Of a DNA stretch of 64,000 nt, positions 44,009 to 52,057 are shown piece by piece (position 1 is the stretch's first letter; each line of letters begins with the position of its first letter). The position numbers and the translations under genes are program-made. The DNA lies in NCBI RefSeq assembly GCF_003025555.1, contig NZ_PYMH01000010.1, positions 124,001 through 188,000 on the forward strand. Reading direction: 5' to 3'. Source of the DNA: Photobacterium lutimaris (GTDB lineage Bacteria > Pseudomonadota > Gammaproteobacteria > Enterobacterales > Vibrionaceae). The notes below the pieces were generated by a model that had not been told where the DNA came from, did no database searches, and saw nothing but the letters and a program-made list of their open reading frames with translations.

Positions 44009-44752
44009 TTAGTAAATTACTTTGGCTTTTGTATAGCTGCTAATGATCTCTTTCACTTTTTCCATCACTTCTTTCGATGGTGGCTTTACACCTGTCAGTT
44101 GGTAGTCAAAGCCCATCGCTTCCCATTTGTGCTCGCCGAGCTGGTGGTAAGGCAGGAGCTCGACTTTTTCGATGTTGTCCATATCTTTGATGAAGTCACC
44201 CAACAGGTGAGCTGAGCGCTCGTCATCAGTATAGCCAGGGACAACAACATAACGGATCCAGGTTTTCTGGCCGCGCTGGTGCAGGTAGCGGGCAAAGTCC
44301 AATACACGTTTGTTCGGCACGCCGACGAGGTTTTGGTGGATGCTGTCGTCTAGCTGCTTAAGGTCAAGCATTACCAAGTCAGCCACGTCGAGCACTTCGT
44401 CAATGACATCGGTGTGTTTACGGATGTAGCCGTTGGTATCGAGGCAGGTATGAATACCTTCTGCTTGTGCTGCGCGGAAGAAATCACGAACAAACTCGGG
44501 TTGCATCATGGCTTCGCCACCGGAAGCTGTGACACCCCCCCCGGATGATTTCATGAAGAAGCGGTATGACTTTGCTTCATTGATCAGTTCTTCAACCGTG
44601 ATTTCCTTGCCTTCGTTAAGATCCCAGGTATCGCGGTTGTGGCAATATTGGCAGCGCATAAGGCAACCTTGCATAAATACGATGAAACGAATTCCGGGAC
44701 CATCGACAGTACCACAGGACTCAAAAGAGTGGATTCGACCTTTTACTGACAT
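44009..44752 (-). CDS. pflA: Pyruvate formate-lyase activating enzyme
   Basis: PflA is the radical-SAM enzyme that installs the glycyl radical on PflB under anaerobic conditions. The 247-residue length is typical. The iron-sulfur motif is CLMRCQYC (Cys30, Cys34, Cys37), followed by SSGGGVTASGGEAMMQPEFV, the SAM-binding GGE region. It lies on the same strand as pflB but is separated from it by the VieSAB-like operon, so it probably has its own promoter. Confidence 0.95.
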   Translation of the reverse strand: MSVKGRIHSFESCGTVDGPGIRFIVFMQGCLMRCQYCHNRDTWDLNEGKEITVEELINEAKSYRFFMKSSGGGVTASGGEAMMQPEFVRDFFRAAQAEGIHTCLDTNGYIRKHTDVIDEVLDVADLVMLDLKQLDDSIHQNLVGVPNKRVLDFARYLHQRGQKTWIRYVVVPGYTDDERSAHLLGDFIKDMDNIEKVELLPYHQLGEHKWEAMGFDYQLTGVKPPSKEVMEKVKEIISSYTKAKVIY

Positions 44753-44845
44753 TACTTAGCTTCTCCGCTTGGGGGCGTGTTTTGCCTGTTATTTTATTAC
44801 AAAACAGATGTTCAAAATAGCGAAAAAAGTATCAGGATACGAATG

Positions 44846-44864
44846 GCGCGGCAATTCGCCGCGC
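44846..44864 (-). terminator. GC hairpin between the EAL gene and pflA
   Basis: GCGCGGC (44846-44852) pairs with GCCGCGC (44858-44864) around a 5-base loop, 36 bases past the EAL gene's stop. No immediate T run follows on the minus strand, so it is a weak terminator candidate. Confidence 0.4.
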
Positions 44865-44899
44865 TTTCGCGAGTCGTGATGCTGCAGCGTGGCAGCTGC

Positions 44900-46078
44900 T
44901 TACCATTTCTTTTCCTGCCATTCACGGTGCCATTGAGCCAGTTGTCCCGCTGGCATCGGTCGGCCGATAAAGTAGCCCTGGGCATACTGGCAGCCCATCT
45001 GGCGCAGCGTCTGCCACTGGCCGGGATGCTCGATTCCCTCGGCTATCGAGGACAGGGACAAGCGTTGTGCCAGTAATAGGCTGGCTTCGACAATGGCTCC
45101 GGCGGTGACACTTTCTGGCAGGGCCTGGACGAAGCCAATGTCGATTTTCAGGGCCTCGAACGGCAGCTGGTCGAGTTGTTTCAGTGACGAATAGCCGGTG
45201 CCAAAGTCGTCGATCGACAGCTTGAAGCCATACATACCGAGTCGGGCTGCAGCTTCCAGGCTCGGGCCAGCATGCTCGATAGCGTCGGACTCGGTGATTT
45301 CGAATGACAAGGTTTGGCTGATCGCCGGAACGTCTTGTATCAACGCCAGCACACTATCGACAAAGCCAAAGCTGATCAGGGTGCGCGGAGTGATATTGAC
45401 CGCCACCCGGCGGCTGGCGAAGTGCTCTAGATGGGTGATCACATGCTGGATACTCAGCAACGCAAGCTCATCCTCGCGGCCCATCTTTTTGATTACGGGC
45501 AGGAACTGTGCCGGTGACAGTACCCCGTGCTCCGGGTGCACGAGGCGGATCAGGGCTTCGTTCTTGCACCACCGGCCGGACTGCATATCGACAATGGGCT
45601 GGTAGTAGGGCTGCAGCCACTGCTGCTCGAAGGCGAGATCCAGCTCGGCCTCGCTCAACAGCCGGAGCGGCTGGCCGGTAACGGGCGGCTGGGGGCCGGC
45701 CAAATAGCGCGCGGCCAGTTCGAGTAGGCTGCGGATATGATCCGGTCGGGCCGGTTTGTTCAGACAACCAATCACACTGAGCCGGTAGCTCTTGCACATC
45801 TGGTGGACGGATTTGATCACCTCCGGCCCTGCTGCACTCGAGATAATAATCGCGCCGCTAAAAGACATTTTTGCTAGGTGGCTGAGGAAGGTAATACCGT
45901 CCATCTCGGGCATGTTCAGATCGCACACCAAGACGTCGGGGGTGCGGTGCCCGATTCGATCCAGTGCCTCTTTGCCACTGGAGGCGACATCGACCAAGCT
46001 CTCGGGTTTGGCCCGCTCGAGTTGGCTACGCAAAATCTGTTGCTGGAACGGATGATCTTCAACGAGGAGTATGTGCAT
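44900..46078 (-). CDS. VieA-like response regulator with EAL cyclic-di-GMP phosphodiesterase domain
   Basis: The 392-residue protein has a receiver domain (1-120, phospho-acceptor Asp53 in LVCDLNMPEMDG, Lys108) and an EAL domain (about 140-390). Catalytic residues are present: EAL at 174-176, Asn228, Glu260, DDFGTGYS at 290-297, Lys311 and Glu347. It should therefore break down cyclic-di-GMP when active. VieA of Vibrio cholerae has the same order plus a C-terminal DNA-binding domain, which is missing here. The start codon shares a base with the stop of the kinase gene (TAATG), so the two are coupled. Confidence 0.9.
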   Translation of the reverse strand: MHILLVEDHPFQQQILRSQLERAKPESLVDVASSGKEALDRIGHRTPDVLVCDLNMPEMDGITFLSHLAKMSFSGAIIISSAAGPEVIKSVHQMCKSYRLSVIGCLNKPARPDHIRSLLELAARYLAGPQPPVTGQPLRLLSEAELDLAFEQQWLQPYYQPIVDMQSGRWCKNEALIRLVHPEHGVLSPAQFLPVIKKMGREDELALLSIQHVITHLEHFASRRVAVNITPRTLISFGFVDSVLALIQDVPAISQTLSFEITESDAIEHAGPSLEAAARLGMYGFKLSIDDFGTGYSSLKQLDQLPFEALKIDIGFVQALPESVTAGAIVEASLLLAQRLSLSSIAEGIEHPGQWQTLRQMGCQYAQGYFIGRPMPAGQLAQWHREWQEKKW

Positions 46079-49000
46079 TAGAATTGTTGTACCTGTCGTT
46101 TCAAGTCCATGATAAGGGTGTCAATCGGCGCTAGGTTCGCGGTATCGATCTGCTGATTGGCGGCCAGGCTCTCAACGGTTTGGCAATGCTCAGCCAGGGC
46201 ATGGTATTCCATCATTCGCGCTGCGCCCTTCATCCGGTGGCTGATCAGCCTGACTGCGTTGTTGTCGCCCTGTGCGAAAGCATCGGTAAGATCCCGGTAG
46301 TCGACGAGGCAGGCATCAAGGTATTGGCGCATGAAATCGAGACACACCGAGGCCTCGCCAAAGAGCTGTCCGAGCACCTGTAGGTCGATAGGCCCGCTCG
46401 CCGCCGACGCTGTGTCTTGCGGATTGTCTTTTGGTGCCGTCTCAGCGTCTGGCGGTGCCAGATCCCAGTCGAGAAGCGTATCATCATCGTCCGAGCAGGC
46501 TTGATCAAATACGCCCAAATCCCAACATGCCGCTTCGTGCACTTCATCATCAAGACCAGCAGGCTCGGCGGCCGGCAGCCAGTGTGACAAGGTCTCGCCC
46601 AGGGTCGCCAGTGAGACTGGCTTGGACAGGTAGGCATCAAACCCGTGGATCGCCAAGTATTCCGCTTCGTTCATGGTGGTATTGGCGGTCAGGGCAACCA
46701 CTGGCAAGTTGTTCCCGGCCGGTGTCAGCAGATGCTGTTGTTGGATAGCCTTGACCAGTCCGTAACCGTCGAGCTCGGGCATATGGCAGTCGGTCAGCAG
46801 CAGAGCGTACGGGTGCTGTGCCAGCGCCTCGAGGGCCAGTTTGCCGTTCTCAACAATATCGGCATAGTAGCCGAGCTGTTGCAGTTGCTGCCGGATGATT
46901 TGCTGGTTGATAGGGTGATCTTCGGCAACCAGCAGCAATTGACGGCGGGCGATAGCCTGCTCGCGGCTGATCGCTTGGCGTTCCTCCTGAGCGGGTTCAT
47001 GCGGTTCGTCCCCTTGGTACCACGGCGACGGTTGGGGGGCCAAGAGATGGTGCAACGTATTGGGCAACAGTGGGGCACAGGAGATCACCCAGCCGTTGGC
47101 GAGGGGCTCCGGTGACAAGATGGCTTCGTCGGCGAGCACTATCACCGGGATCGGCAAGTCGGCCGCTGTGCTCTGGCGAATCATATTGTAGCTATCACGG
47201 CTCATTAGCAGCACATCGAGCTGGTGGTGGCGGATTTGCTCGAGCATACCCGCCGCTGACTGTGGGGAAAGGCTCACGGTGTTGCATTGCCAGTATGCCA
47301 AATAGTGTGGCAGGGCGATGTCATCGTCGAGCGCTTTGCCCACCAGGCCACAGCGCAGCATCAGCGGTGACATCGGTGCCGGTGTCAGGATCGCGGCCTC
47401 TAACATGAAGCTGAATTCGGTACCTATCCCCTCGGTGCTCGAGACCTGGATCTCCCCGCCCATGAGGTTGATGATCTGGCGGCAGATAGATAGGCCCAGC
47501 CCGGTGCCGCTGAAGCGCCGCTCGGTACTGACATCAGCCTGCTCGAACGGCTGGAACAGCTTGGCATTATCCTGCGGGCTGATCCCGATCCCGGTGTCCT
47601 TTACCGTAAAGCGCAGCTGCTGGTTGTATTCATCCTGCTCAACCACTTCGACCAGCAGTGAGATCATCCCTTGCTCGGTGAACTTGGTGGCATTGTTGAG
47701 CAGGTTGTTCAATACCTGCTTGAGCCGCAGCTCGTCGAGCATCAGCTCATGGGCCAGCTTGGGATCTTGCCACAGGCTAAAGCGCAGCCCTTTTTGCTGG
47801 GCATGGACCACATGCGGTTGCACCAGCACATTGAGCTGTTCGTGGATAAGGCAAGGGGTTGGTGACAGGCTGAGTTTTCCCGCTTCCATTTTGGAAAAGT
47901 CCAACACGTCATTGACGATATTGAGCAGGTTGCGTGCGGACTGGTTGAGGTGCTTGTGGATGCTCGTTACCTCCGGCCGATGCTGGATGTGCGGCTGCAT
48001 CAGTTCGAGCAGACTCAATATCCCACTGATAGGTGTGCGGATCTCGTGGCTCATCATCGCCAAAAACCGCGACTTGGTTTCGGTGGCCGTTTCGGCCTGC
48101 TGTCGGGCACGCTCGAGTTCCAGCTGCTGCTGCTTCATGGCGCTGATATCGATGAGGATACTGTTCCACTGCCAGCCGTTTTCGACCGCGATGATTTGGC
48201 TTCTGATTTCGATCCAGCGCTTATTGCTCTTGCTCGACTGCAGCTGGAGCTCGGTTTGCCAGTAGCCCCGTTTGACTGCGCTGCGGATTTCTTTGAATAG
48301 CCAGCCGTTGTCGTTGCGCTGGCGCAGCAGCTCGATGATCAGGCTCGGGTTGGCATGCAGTGCCGCCGTGGGCAGCCCGACAAAATCGGCAATTTTGTCG
48401 CTGACAAACAGCACTTCGATATCAGACGGATCTTGGCTGCGCTGCAGGTGCTGGAGCAAAATACCGTCAAAGTTATTGGTCAGGTACGACAGTTTTTGTT
48501 CCGCGGCCTTGCGCTGGCGAACCTCGGCGCTGAGTTTTTTCGCCCAGTAGACAAAGATCGCTGTCAGCACGGTGACGATAGCGAGGATTGCCAGCGCCCA
48601 AAACACAATACGGTTGATCGCCACACCGCTGGTGAGATTGACGGTGTGCCACTTTTTCTTGATGTCGATAACCTGGCTGGGCGGAATGGCGGCCAGCGCC
48701 TTGTTGAAAATATTGCGCAACAGAGGATTGTCCTTGGCGACGGCGACTCCAACTGGCCGTCCCTTGGTGTCAAGTTCGGAGGCCAGCACCCTCAATTGGC
48801 CGAGGTAGCTGCTTTGCAATAGGTGTGACGCACTCGATAGCGAGATCACCGCATGGTCGACTTGGCGGTTGATCGTGGCATTGAGCAAGGCCTCGTTGCT
48901 TGGGTAGATCTTGATCGGATTATCGGCATAGACCTGTTTGGTCAGCACCTCGCCAAAGCGGTGCACAACGACCCCGATCTGCTGCTTGCTACCGATGTAG

Positions 49001-50112
49001 TCTTGCTTATTGTCGATAGTCGTTACCATGACCCACTTTTCTTCGCTGTAGGGTTGGGTGCAGTTGAGGGTATGGACCCGCTCCGGGGTGCAGGTAACGG
49101 CTGCTACCGCATCGATGGTGCCATTGTTGAGCTGCGCCATGATGTCGGTGAAATTACTGTTGGCAATCGGCACCAGGCTGAGGTTGAGTTGCTTGGCCAT
49201 CAGCCGTAGGACATCGGCCCCCATGCCAGCCATCATGCCGGACTCGTCGGTGAACTGGTAGGGGAAGTCTTCGGGGTGATAGGCGACCTTGATCGTCCCG
49301 CGTTGCTCAAGCCACTGGTTCTCTTGTTCATTGAGGTTGAGGTAGCTTTGGTCCGACAGAAAATCCTGCTGTTTCTTCGATAGCCAGGTGTCGTAGATGA
49401 CCGCCATCTCATGCTGGTTGATTTGCCCCAGCGCTTGGTTGATCTGGCTGATGAGCCTCTCTTGGCTTTTCTGGGTTGCAATATAGAGCCGCTCGTAGGG
49501 ACTGTCGCTGATCAGTTCAAACGATAAGTTCCCCTCGGTGCTGTAGTGGTTTTGCATTGCATCGAGGGTGATGGCATTGCCGAGATAGGCATCGGTTGTA
49601 CTGTGCTGTACTGCGGTAAAGGCTTGCTCGCTGGTCGGGAAGGAGACCATACTGAGCGGGTCGGTCGAGAGCTGGGCCAGTTGTTCGCGGATGGCAAATC
49701 CCTGCTCGAGGGCAATGAGCTTGCCGCCCAGCTGCTTGAGGCTGCTGATCTTGCTTGTGCGGGTGATCGCCGCCATCGGAATGGTCAGCAGCGGCTTGCT
49801 GAAAGCCATCGACTTTTGCCGCTTGAAGGTTGCTGAAACCCCGACAATAAGATCTATCTCGTTATTTTCGAAGGCGATCAATACATCGGCAAACGTTGGG
49901 TAAACCAGGGTTTGGGTTTTGAACTGCCCCTGAGTGGCAATTTCATGCATCAGCGAGGGCAACAGCCCGGAGATATGACCTTTCTGCGACACGTAGGAAA
50001 ACGGCGCCCAGTCAAAGTTCGGGTAGCCGATCCGTAATACCCGATTGTGCTCGGTGTCGGCCCAGCATGAGCCGGCAAGCAGCAGCAAGCTAATAAGAAT
50101 ACCGTTTTTCAT
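46078..50112 (-). CDS. VieS/BvgS-like hybrid sensor histidine kinase
   Basis: The 1344-residue protein starts at the ATG at 50112 (MKNGILISLLLLAG); a longer frame is the previous gene read out of frame. Order: signal peptide (1-19), two periplasmic family-3 solute-binding domains (about 25-250 and 270-492), membrane helix (501-523), PAS-like region (535-660), HisKA with MMSHEIRTP (His689), ATPase (790-905), a degenerate receiver (915-1030) without the Asp, a receiver with Asp1108 and Lys1164, and an Hpt domain with His1292. This is a complete phosphorelay of the BvgS/EvgS type. Venus-flytrap domains suggest a small periplasmic ligand. It overlaps the upstream gene by ATGA. Confidence 0.9.
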   Translation of the reverse strand: MKNGILISLLLLAGSCWADTEHNRVLRIGYPNFDWAPFSYVSQKGHISGLLPSLMHEIATQGQFKTQTLVYPTFADVLIAFENNEIDLIVGVSATFKRQKSMAFSKPLLTIPMAAITRTSKISSLKQLGGKLIALEQGFAIREQLAQLSTDPLSMVSFPTSEQAFTAVQHSTTDAYLGNAITLDAMQNHYSTEGNLSFELISDSPYERLYIATQKSQERLISQINQALGQINQHEMAVIYDTWLSKKQQDFLSDQSYLNLNEQENQWLEQRGTIKVAYHPEDFPYQFTDESGMMAGMGADVLRLMAKQLNLSLVPIANSNFTDIMAQLNNGTIDAVAAVTCTPERVHTLNCTQPYSEEKWVMVTTIDNKQDYIGSKQQIGVVVHRFGEVLTKQVYADNPIKIYPSNEALLNATINRQVDHAVISLSSASHLLQSSYLGQLRVLASELDTKGRPVGVAVAKDNPLLRNIFNKALAAIPPSQVIDIKKKWHTVNLTSGVAINRIVFWALAILAIVTVLTAIFVYWAKKLSAEVRQRKAAEQKLSYLTNNFDGILLQHLQRSQDPSDIEVLFVSDKIADFVGLPTAALHANPSLIIELLRQRNDNGWLFKEIRSAVKRGYWQTELQLQSSKSNKRWIEIRSQIIAVENGWQWNSILIDISAMKQQQLELERARQQAETATETKSRFLAMMSHEIRTPISGILSLLELMQPHIQHRPEVTSIHKHLNQSARNLLNIVNDVLDFSKMEAGKLSLSPTPCLIHEQLNVLVQPHVVHAQQKGLRFSLWQDPKLAHELMLDELRLKQVLNNLLNNATKFTEQGMISLLVEVVEQDEYNQQLRFTVKDTGIGISPQDNAKLFQPFEQADVSTERRFSGTGLGLSICRQIINLMGGEIQVSSTEGIGTEFSFMLEAAILTPAPMSPLMLRCGLVGKALDDDIALPHYLAYWQCNTVSLSPQSAAGMLEQIRHHQLDVLLMSRDSYNMIRQSTAADLPIPVIVLADEAILSPEPLANGWVISCAPLLPNTLHHLLAPQPSPWYQGDEPHEPAQEERQAISREQAIARRQLLLVAEDHPINQQIIRQQLQQLGYYADIVENGKLALEALAQHPYALLLTDCHMPELDGYGLVKAIQQQHLLTPAGNNLPVVALTANTTMNEAEYLAIHGFDAYLSKPVSLATLGETLSHWLPAAEPAGLDDEVHEAACWDLGVFDQACSDDDDTLLDWDLAPPDAETAPKDNPQDTASAASGPIDLQVLGQLFGEASVCLDFMRQYLDACLVDYRDLTDAFAQGDNNAVRLISHRMKGAARMMEYHALAEHCQTVESLAANQQIDTANLAPIDTLIMDLKRQVQQF

Positions 50113-51716
50113 GCCGTTACTGCTCCCTTGGCTTTGGCCGTCATGGTTTGCACCGGGGTTTGCAGGGCCGAGTTGGCCTGCACCAGTTGCCGGTACCAGT
50201 GGGGCGGTTGGGGCAGCGACTCGAACACCCAGCGGGCCTCGAGGATGCTTTTCCGGGCGTGCAGGGTCATGTCTATCTGATCGTTGCAATAAAGGGTCAC
50301 CAGGCTGTAGGCCAGCAGCGGGTCGAACCGGTTGCTTTGCCACGCTTCGAGCAGTGTTGGTCCGGCACTGTGCGGCGAGCGCTCGAATAGTGCTAGAGCT
50401 GGCTGGTAGGTATGGTCGTGGCACCGGCTGCGGTGGAACTGCATTAGCCATTGGTATTTGATCTGCCGGTGGCTGGTACAGCTTTCCTGGGTGCAGAGCA
50501 TGGCTAGGCGCCTCAGGGTTTTGCCGACTGCGCTTTGCATCCCCAGTTGCTGATAGGTCGTGAGTAAAATCAGCTGGAAGATAAAGCTGTAGTGGGTATG
50601 TTGGTTAGCTGCCAGGGTATTGAGCTGCTTGAAGGCCAGCAGCGTATGGCCAAGTCGGCTGTGTTGCCAGGCGTTTAGCAGTTGGAGGTAGGGCCGATCG
50701 GCTGCGGTGAGGTTGCTCTCGCGGCTGATCCGGCACCAAAGCTCTTTGAGCGAGCGGATTTTTTTGCTGGGTTGTTGCAGTACTCCCCATACCAGCAAGG
50801 CCCGGCGATCGCGGTTGTCCCAGATCGTATCTGGCAGCATTTGACAGCCGTCGCGCAGCACTTTGCCGGTGTAGCAGCCGTTGGACAGCGCCAGCAGATC
50901 CATCAGCAGCAAGCCGAACATACGCTCGATATTGTACGGGCTGAGCTGGTGGGCCTGCAGCCATGCTTGGTAGCCGGGCTCGGTGGCATTTTCGGCCAGG
51001 TACAGGCGGGCGGCGGTGTCGAGCACCTTGATATGCTTGGGGTAGGCGGTATGCAGTGGACCGAGGATTTGCCGGGCCTGCGCGAGCTGGTTGCCTTGTA
51101 CCAGAAGTTCTGCATGCAGCAATTTGGCCGGCAGGTAGTCATGCTGGCGAGTAAAGTGGCTGAGCAGGGCACAGGCTGCATTATGCTGGCCGTGCAGGGC
51201 AAGCCGCCGACAGAGCTGGGTGATGGCCAGCCTGAAGCTCTTCTCGTTCTTGGCCTGTTGCAGGGCGGTTCGGGCTCCGCTGGTACCTTGCTGGCAATAG
51301 GCCTGCCAGACACTTTTTCGCAGCTGCTGCTGGGCAAAGTTCACCGCTAGCCGTTTTTGCAGCACATCAGGGCGCAGGGGCTTGATCAGGTAGTCATCGG
51401 GCTCGAATTCGGCGAACGCCATCACGATCGGCAGCGAGTCGTCTGCGGTAATGATAAGCACCAACGGTTGGTGGGCGAGCAATTCGAGGGCGTGAAGTTG
51501 CTCCAGGAGCTGCAGCCCGCTTCGACCTTGGCCGAGGTTGAAGTCAAGCAACAAGATATCGATTGCCGTGGTTTGGCAGGTCAGCAGTGCCTCTTTGGCA
51601 TTGCCGACGGTGTAAATGTTCGCTGATGAAAAACCGCTTTTCAGCAAGATAGCCTTAGTCGTTTGCTGGATGATGTGACTGTCATCGACAACGAGAACGG
51701 ATTTATGGTGCAACAT
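50109..51716 (-). CDS. VieB-like response regulator with helical-repeat C-terminus
   Basis: The 535-residue protein has an N-terminal receiver (SVLVVDDSHI, Asp58 in LLLDFNLGQG, Lys112 in YLIKPL), then about 400 residues of alpha-helical, TPR-like repeats (for example LLHAELLVQGNQLAQARQIL). VieB in Vibrio cholerae has this layout and inhibits transfer from VieS to VieA. It is first in a three-gene operon with 4-base and 1-base junctions. The order B-S-A differs from V. cholerae vieSAB. No output domain that binds DNA is seen. Confidence 0.82.
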   Translation of the reverse strand: MLHHKSVLVVDDSHIIQQTTKAILLKSGFSSANIYTVGNAKEALLTCQTTAIDILLLDFNLGQGRSGLQLLEQLHALELLAHQPLVLIITADDSLPIVMAFAEFEPDDYLIKPLRPDVLQKRLAVNFAQQQLRKSVWQAYCQQGTSGARTALQQAKNEKSFRLAITQLCRRLALHGQHNAACALLSHFTRQHDYLPAKLLHAELLVQGNQLAQARQILGPLHTAYPKHIKVLDTAARLYLAENATEPGYQAWLQAHQLSPYNIERMFGLLLMDLLALSNGCYTGKVLRDGCQMLPDTIWDNRDRRALLVWGVLQQPSKKIRSLKELWCRISRESNLTAADRPYLQLLNAWQHSRLGHTLLAFKQLNTLAANQHTHYSFIFQLILLTTYQQLGMQSAVGKTLRRLAMLCTQESCTSHRQIKYQWLMQFHRSRCHDHTYQPALALFERSPHSAGPTLLEAWQSNRFDPLLAYSLVTLYCNDQIDMTLHARKSILEARWVFESLPQPPHWYRQLVQANSALQTPVQTMTAKAKGAVTA

Positions 51717-52057
51717 GTATCTCTATGATCCTGCGACCTGTCGAAACCACCATCCGGGTTGGGTCGATTTCGAATCGGTATTGCAAATATTGCCTAGCCC
51801 CCGATCCCATCGGGTTATGAGGCTACCCCTCAAAGCTATGTGTATTGGTAGGTAAGTTCATATGGCATGGCAGTATACATGGCGCCACACCGTTAATGAT
51901 GAATGTAAAATTTGGCTATTAGGCAACGGGTAGGAATATATACCACACCTGTTTCCTATTATGAAATTATTGGTTGTCACAAAAGCAAAAAAAAACCGGC
52001 CATAAGGCCGGTTTTTATTATTGGGCAGTCAAACTGCCCAATGGCGACTGAGTCGGA
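51717..52057. other. Gap between pflB and the VieB-like gene
   Basis: The 341 bases hold the pflB terminator at the right (51991-52016) and presumably the promoter of the signalling operon near 51720-51900, where no clear -35/-10 pair was found. No gene is seen. Confidence 0.55.
51991..52016 (-). terminator. Terminator of pflB
   Basis: AAAAACCGGCC (51991-52001) pairs with GGCCGGTTTTT (52006-52016) around ATAA. The stem flanked by A and T runs should stop transcription on the minus strand 42 bases past pflB. Confidence 0.92.
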
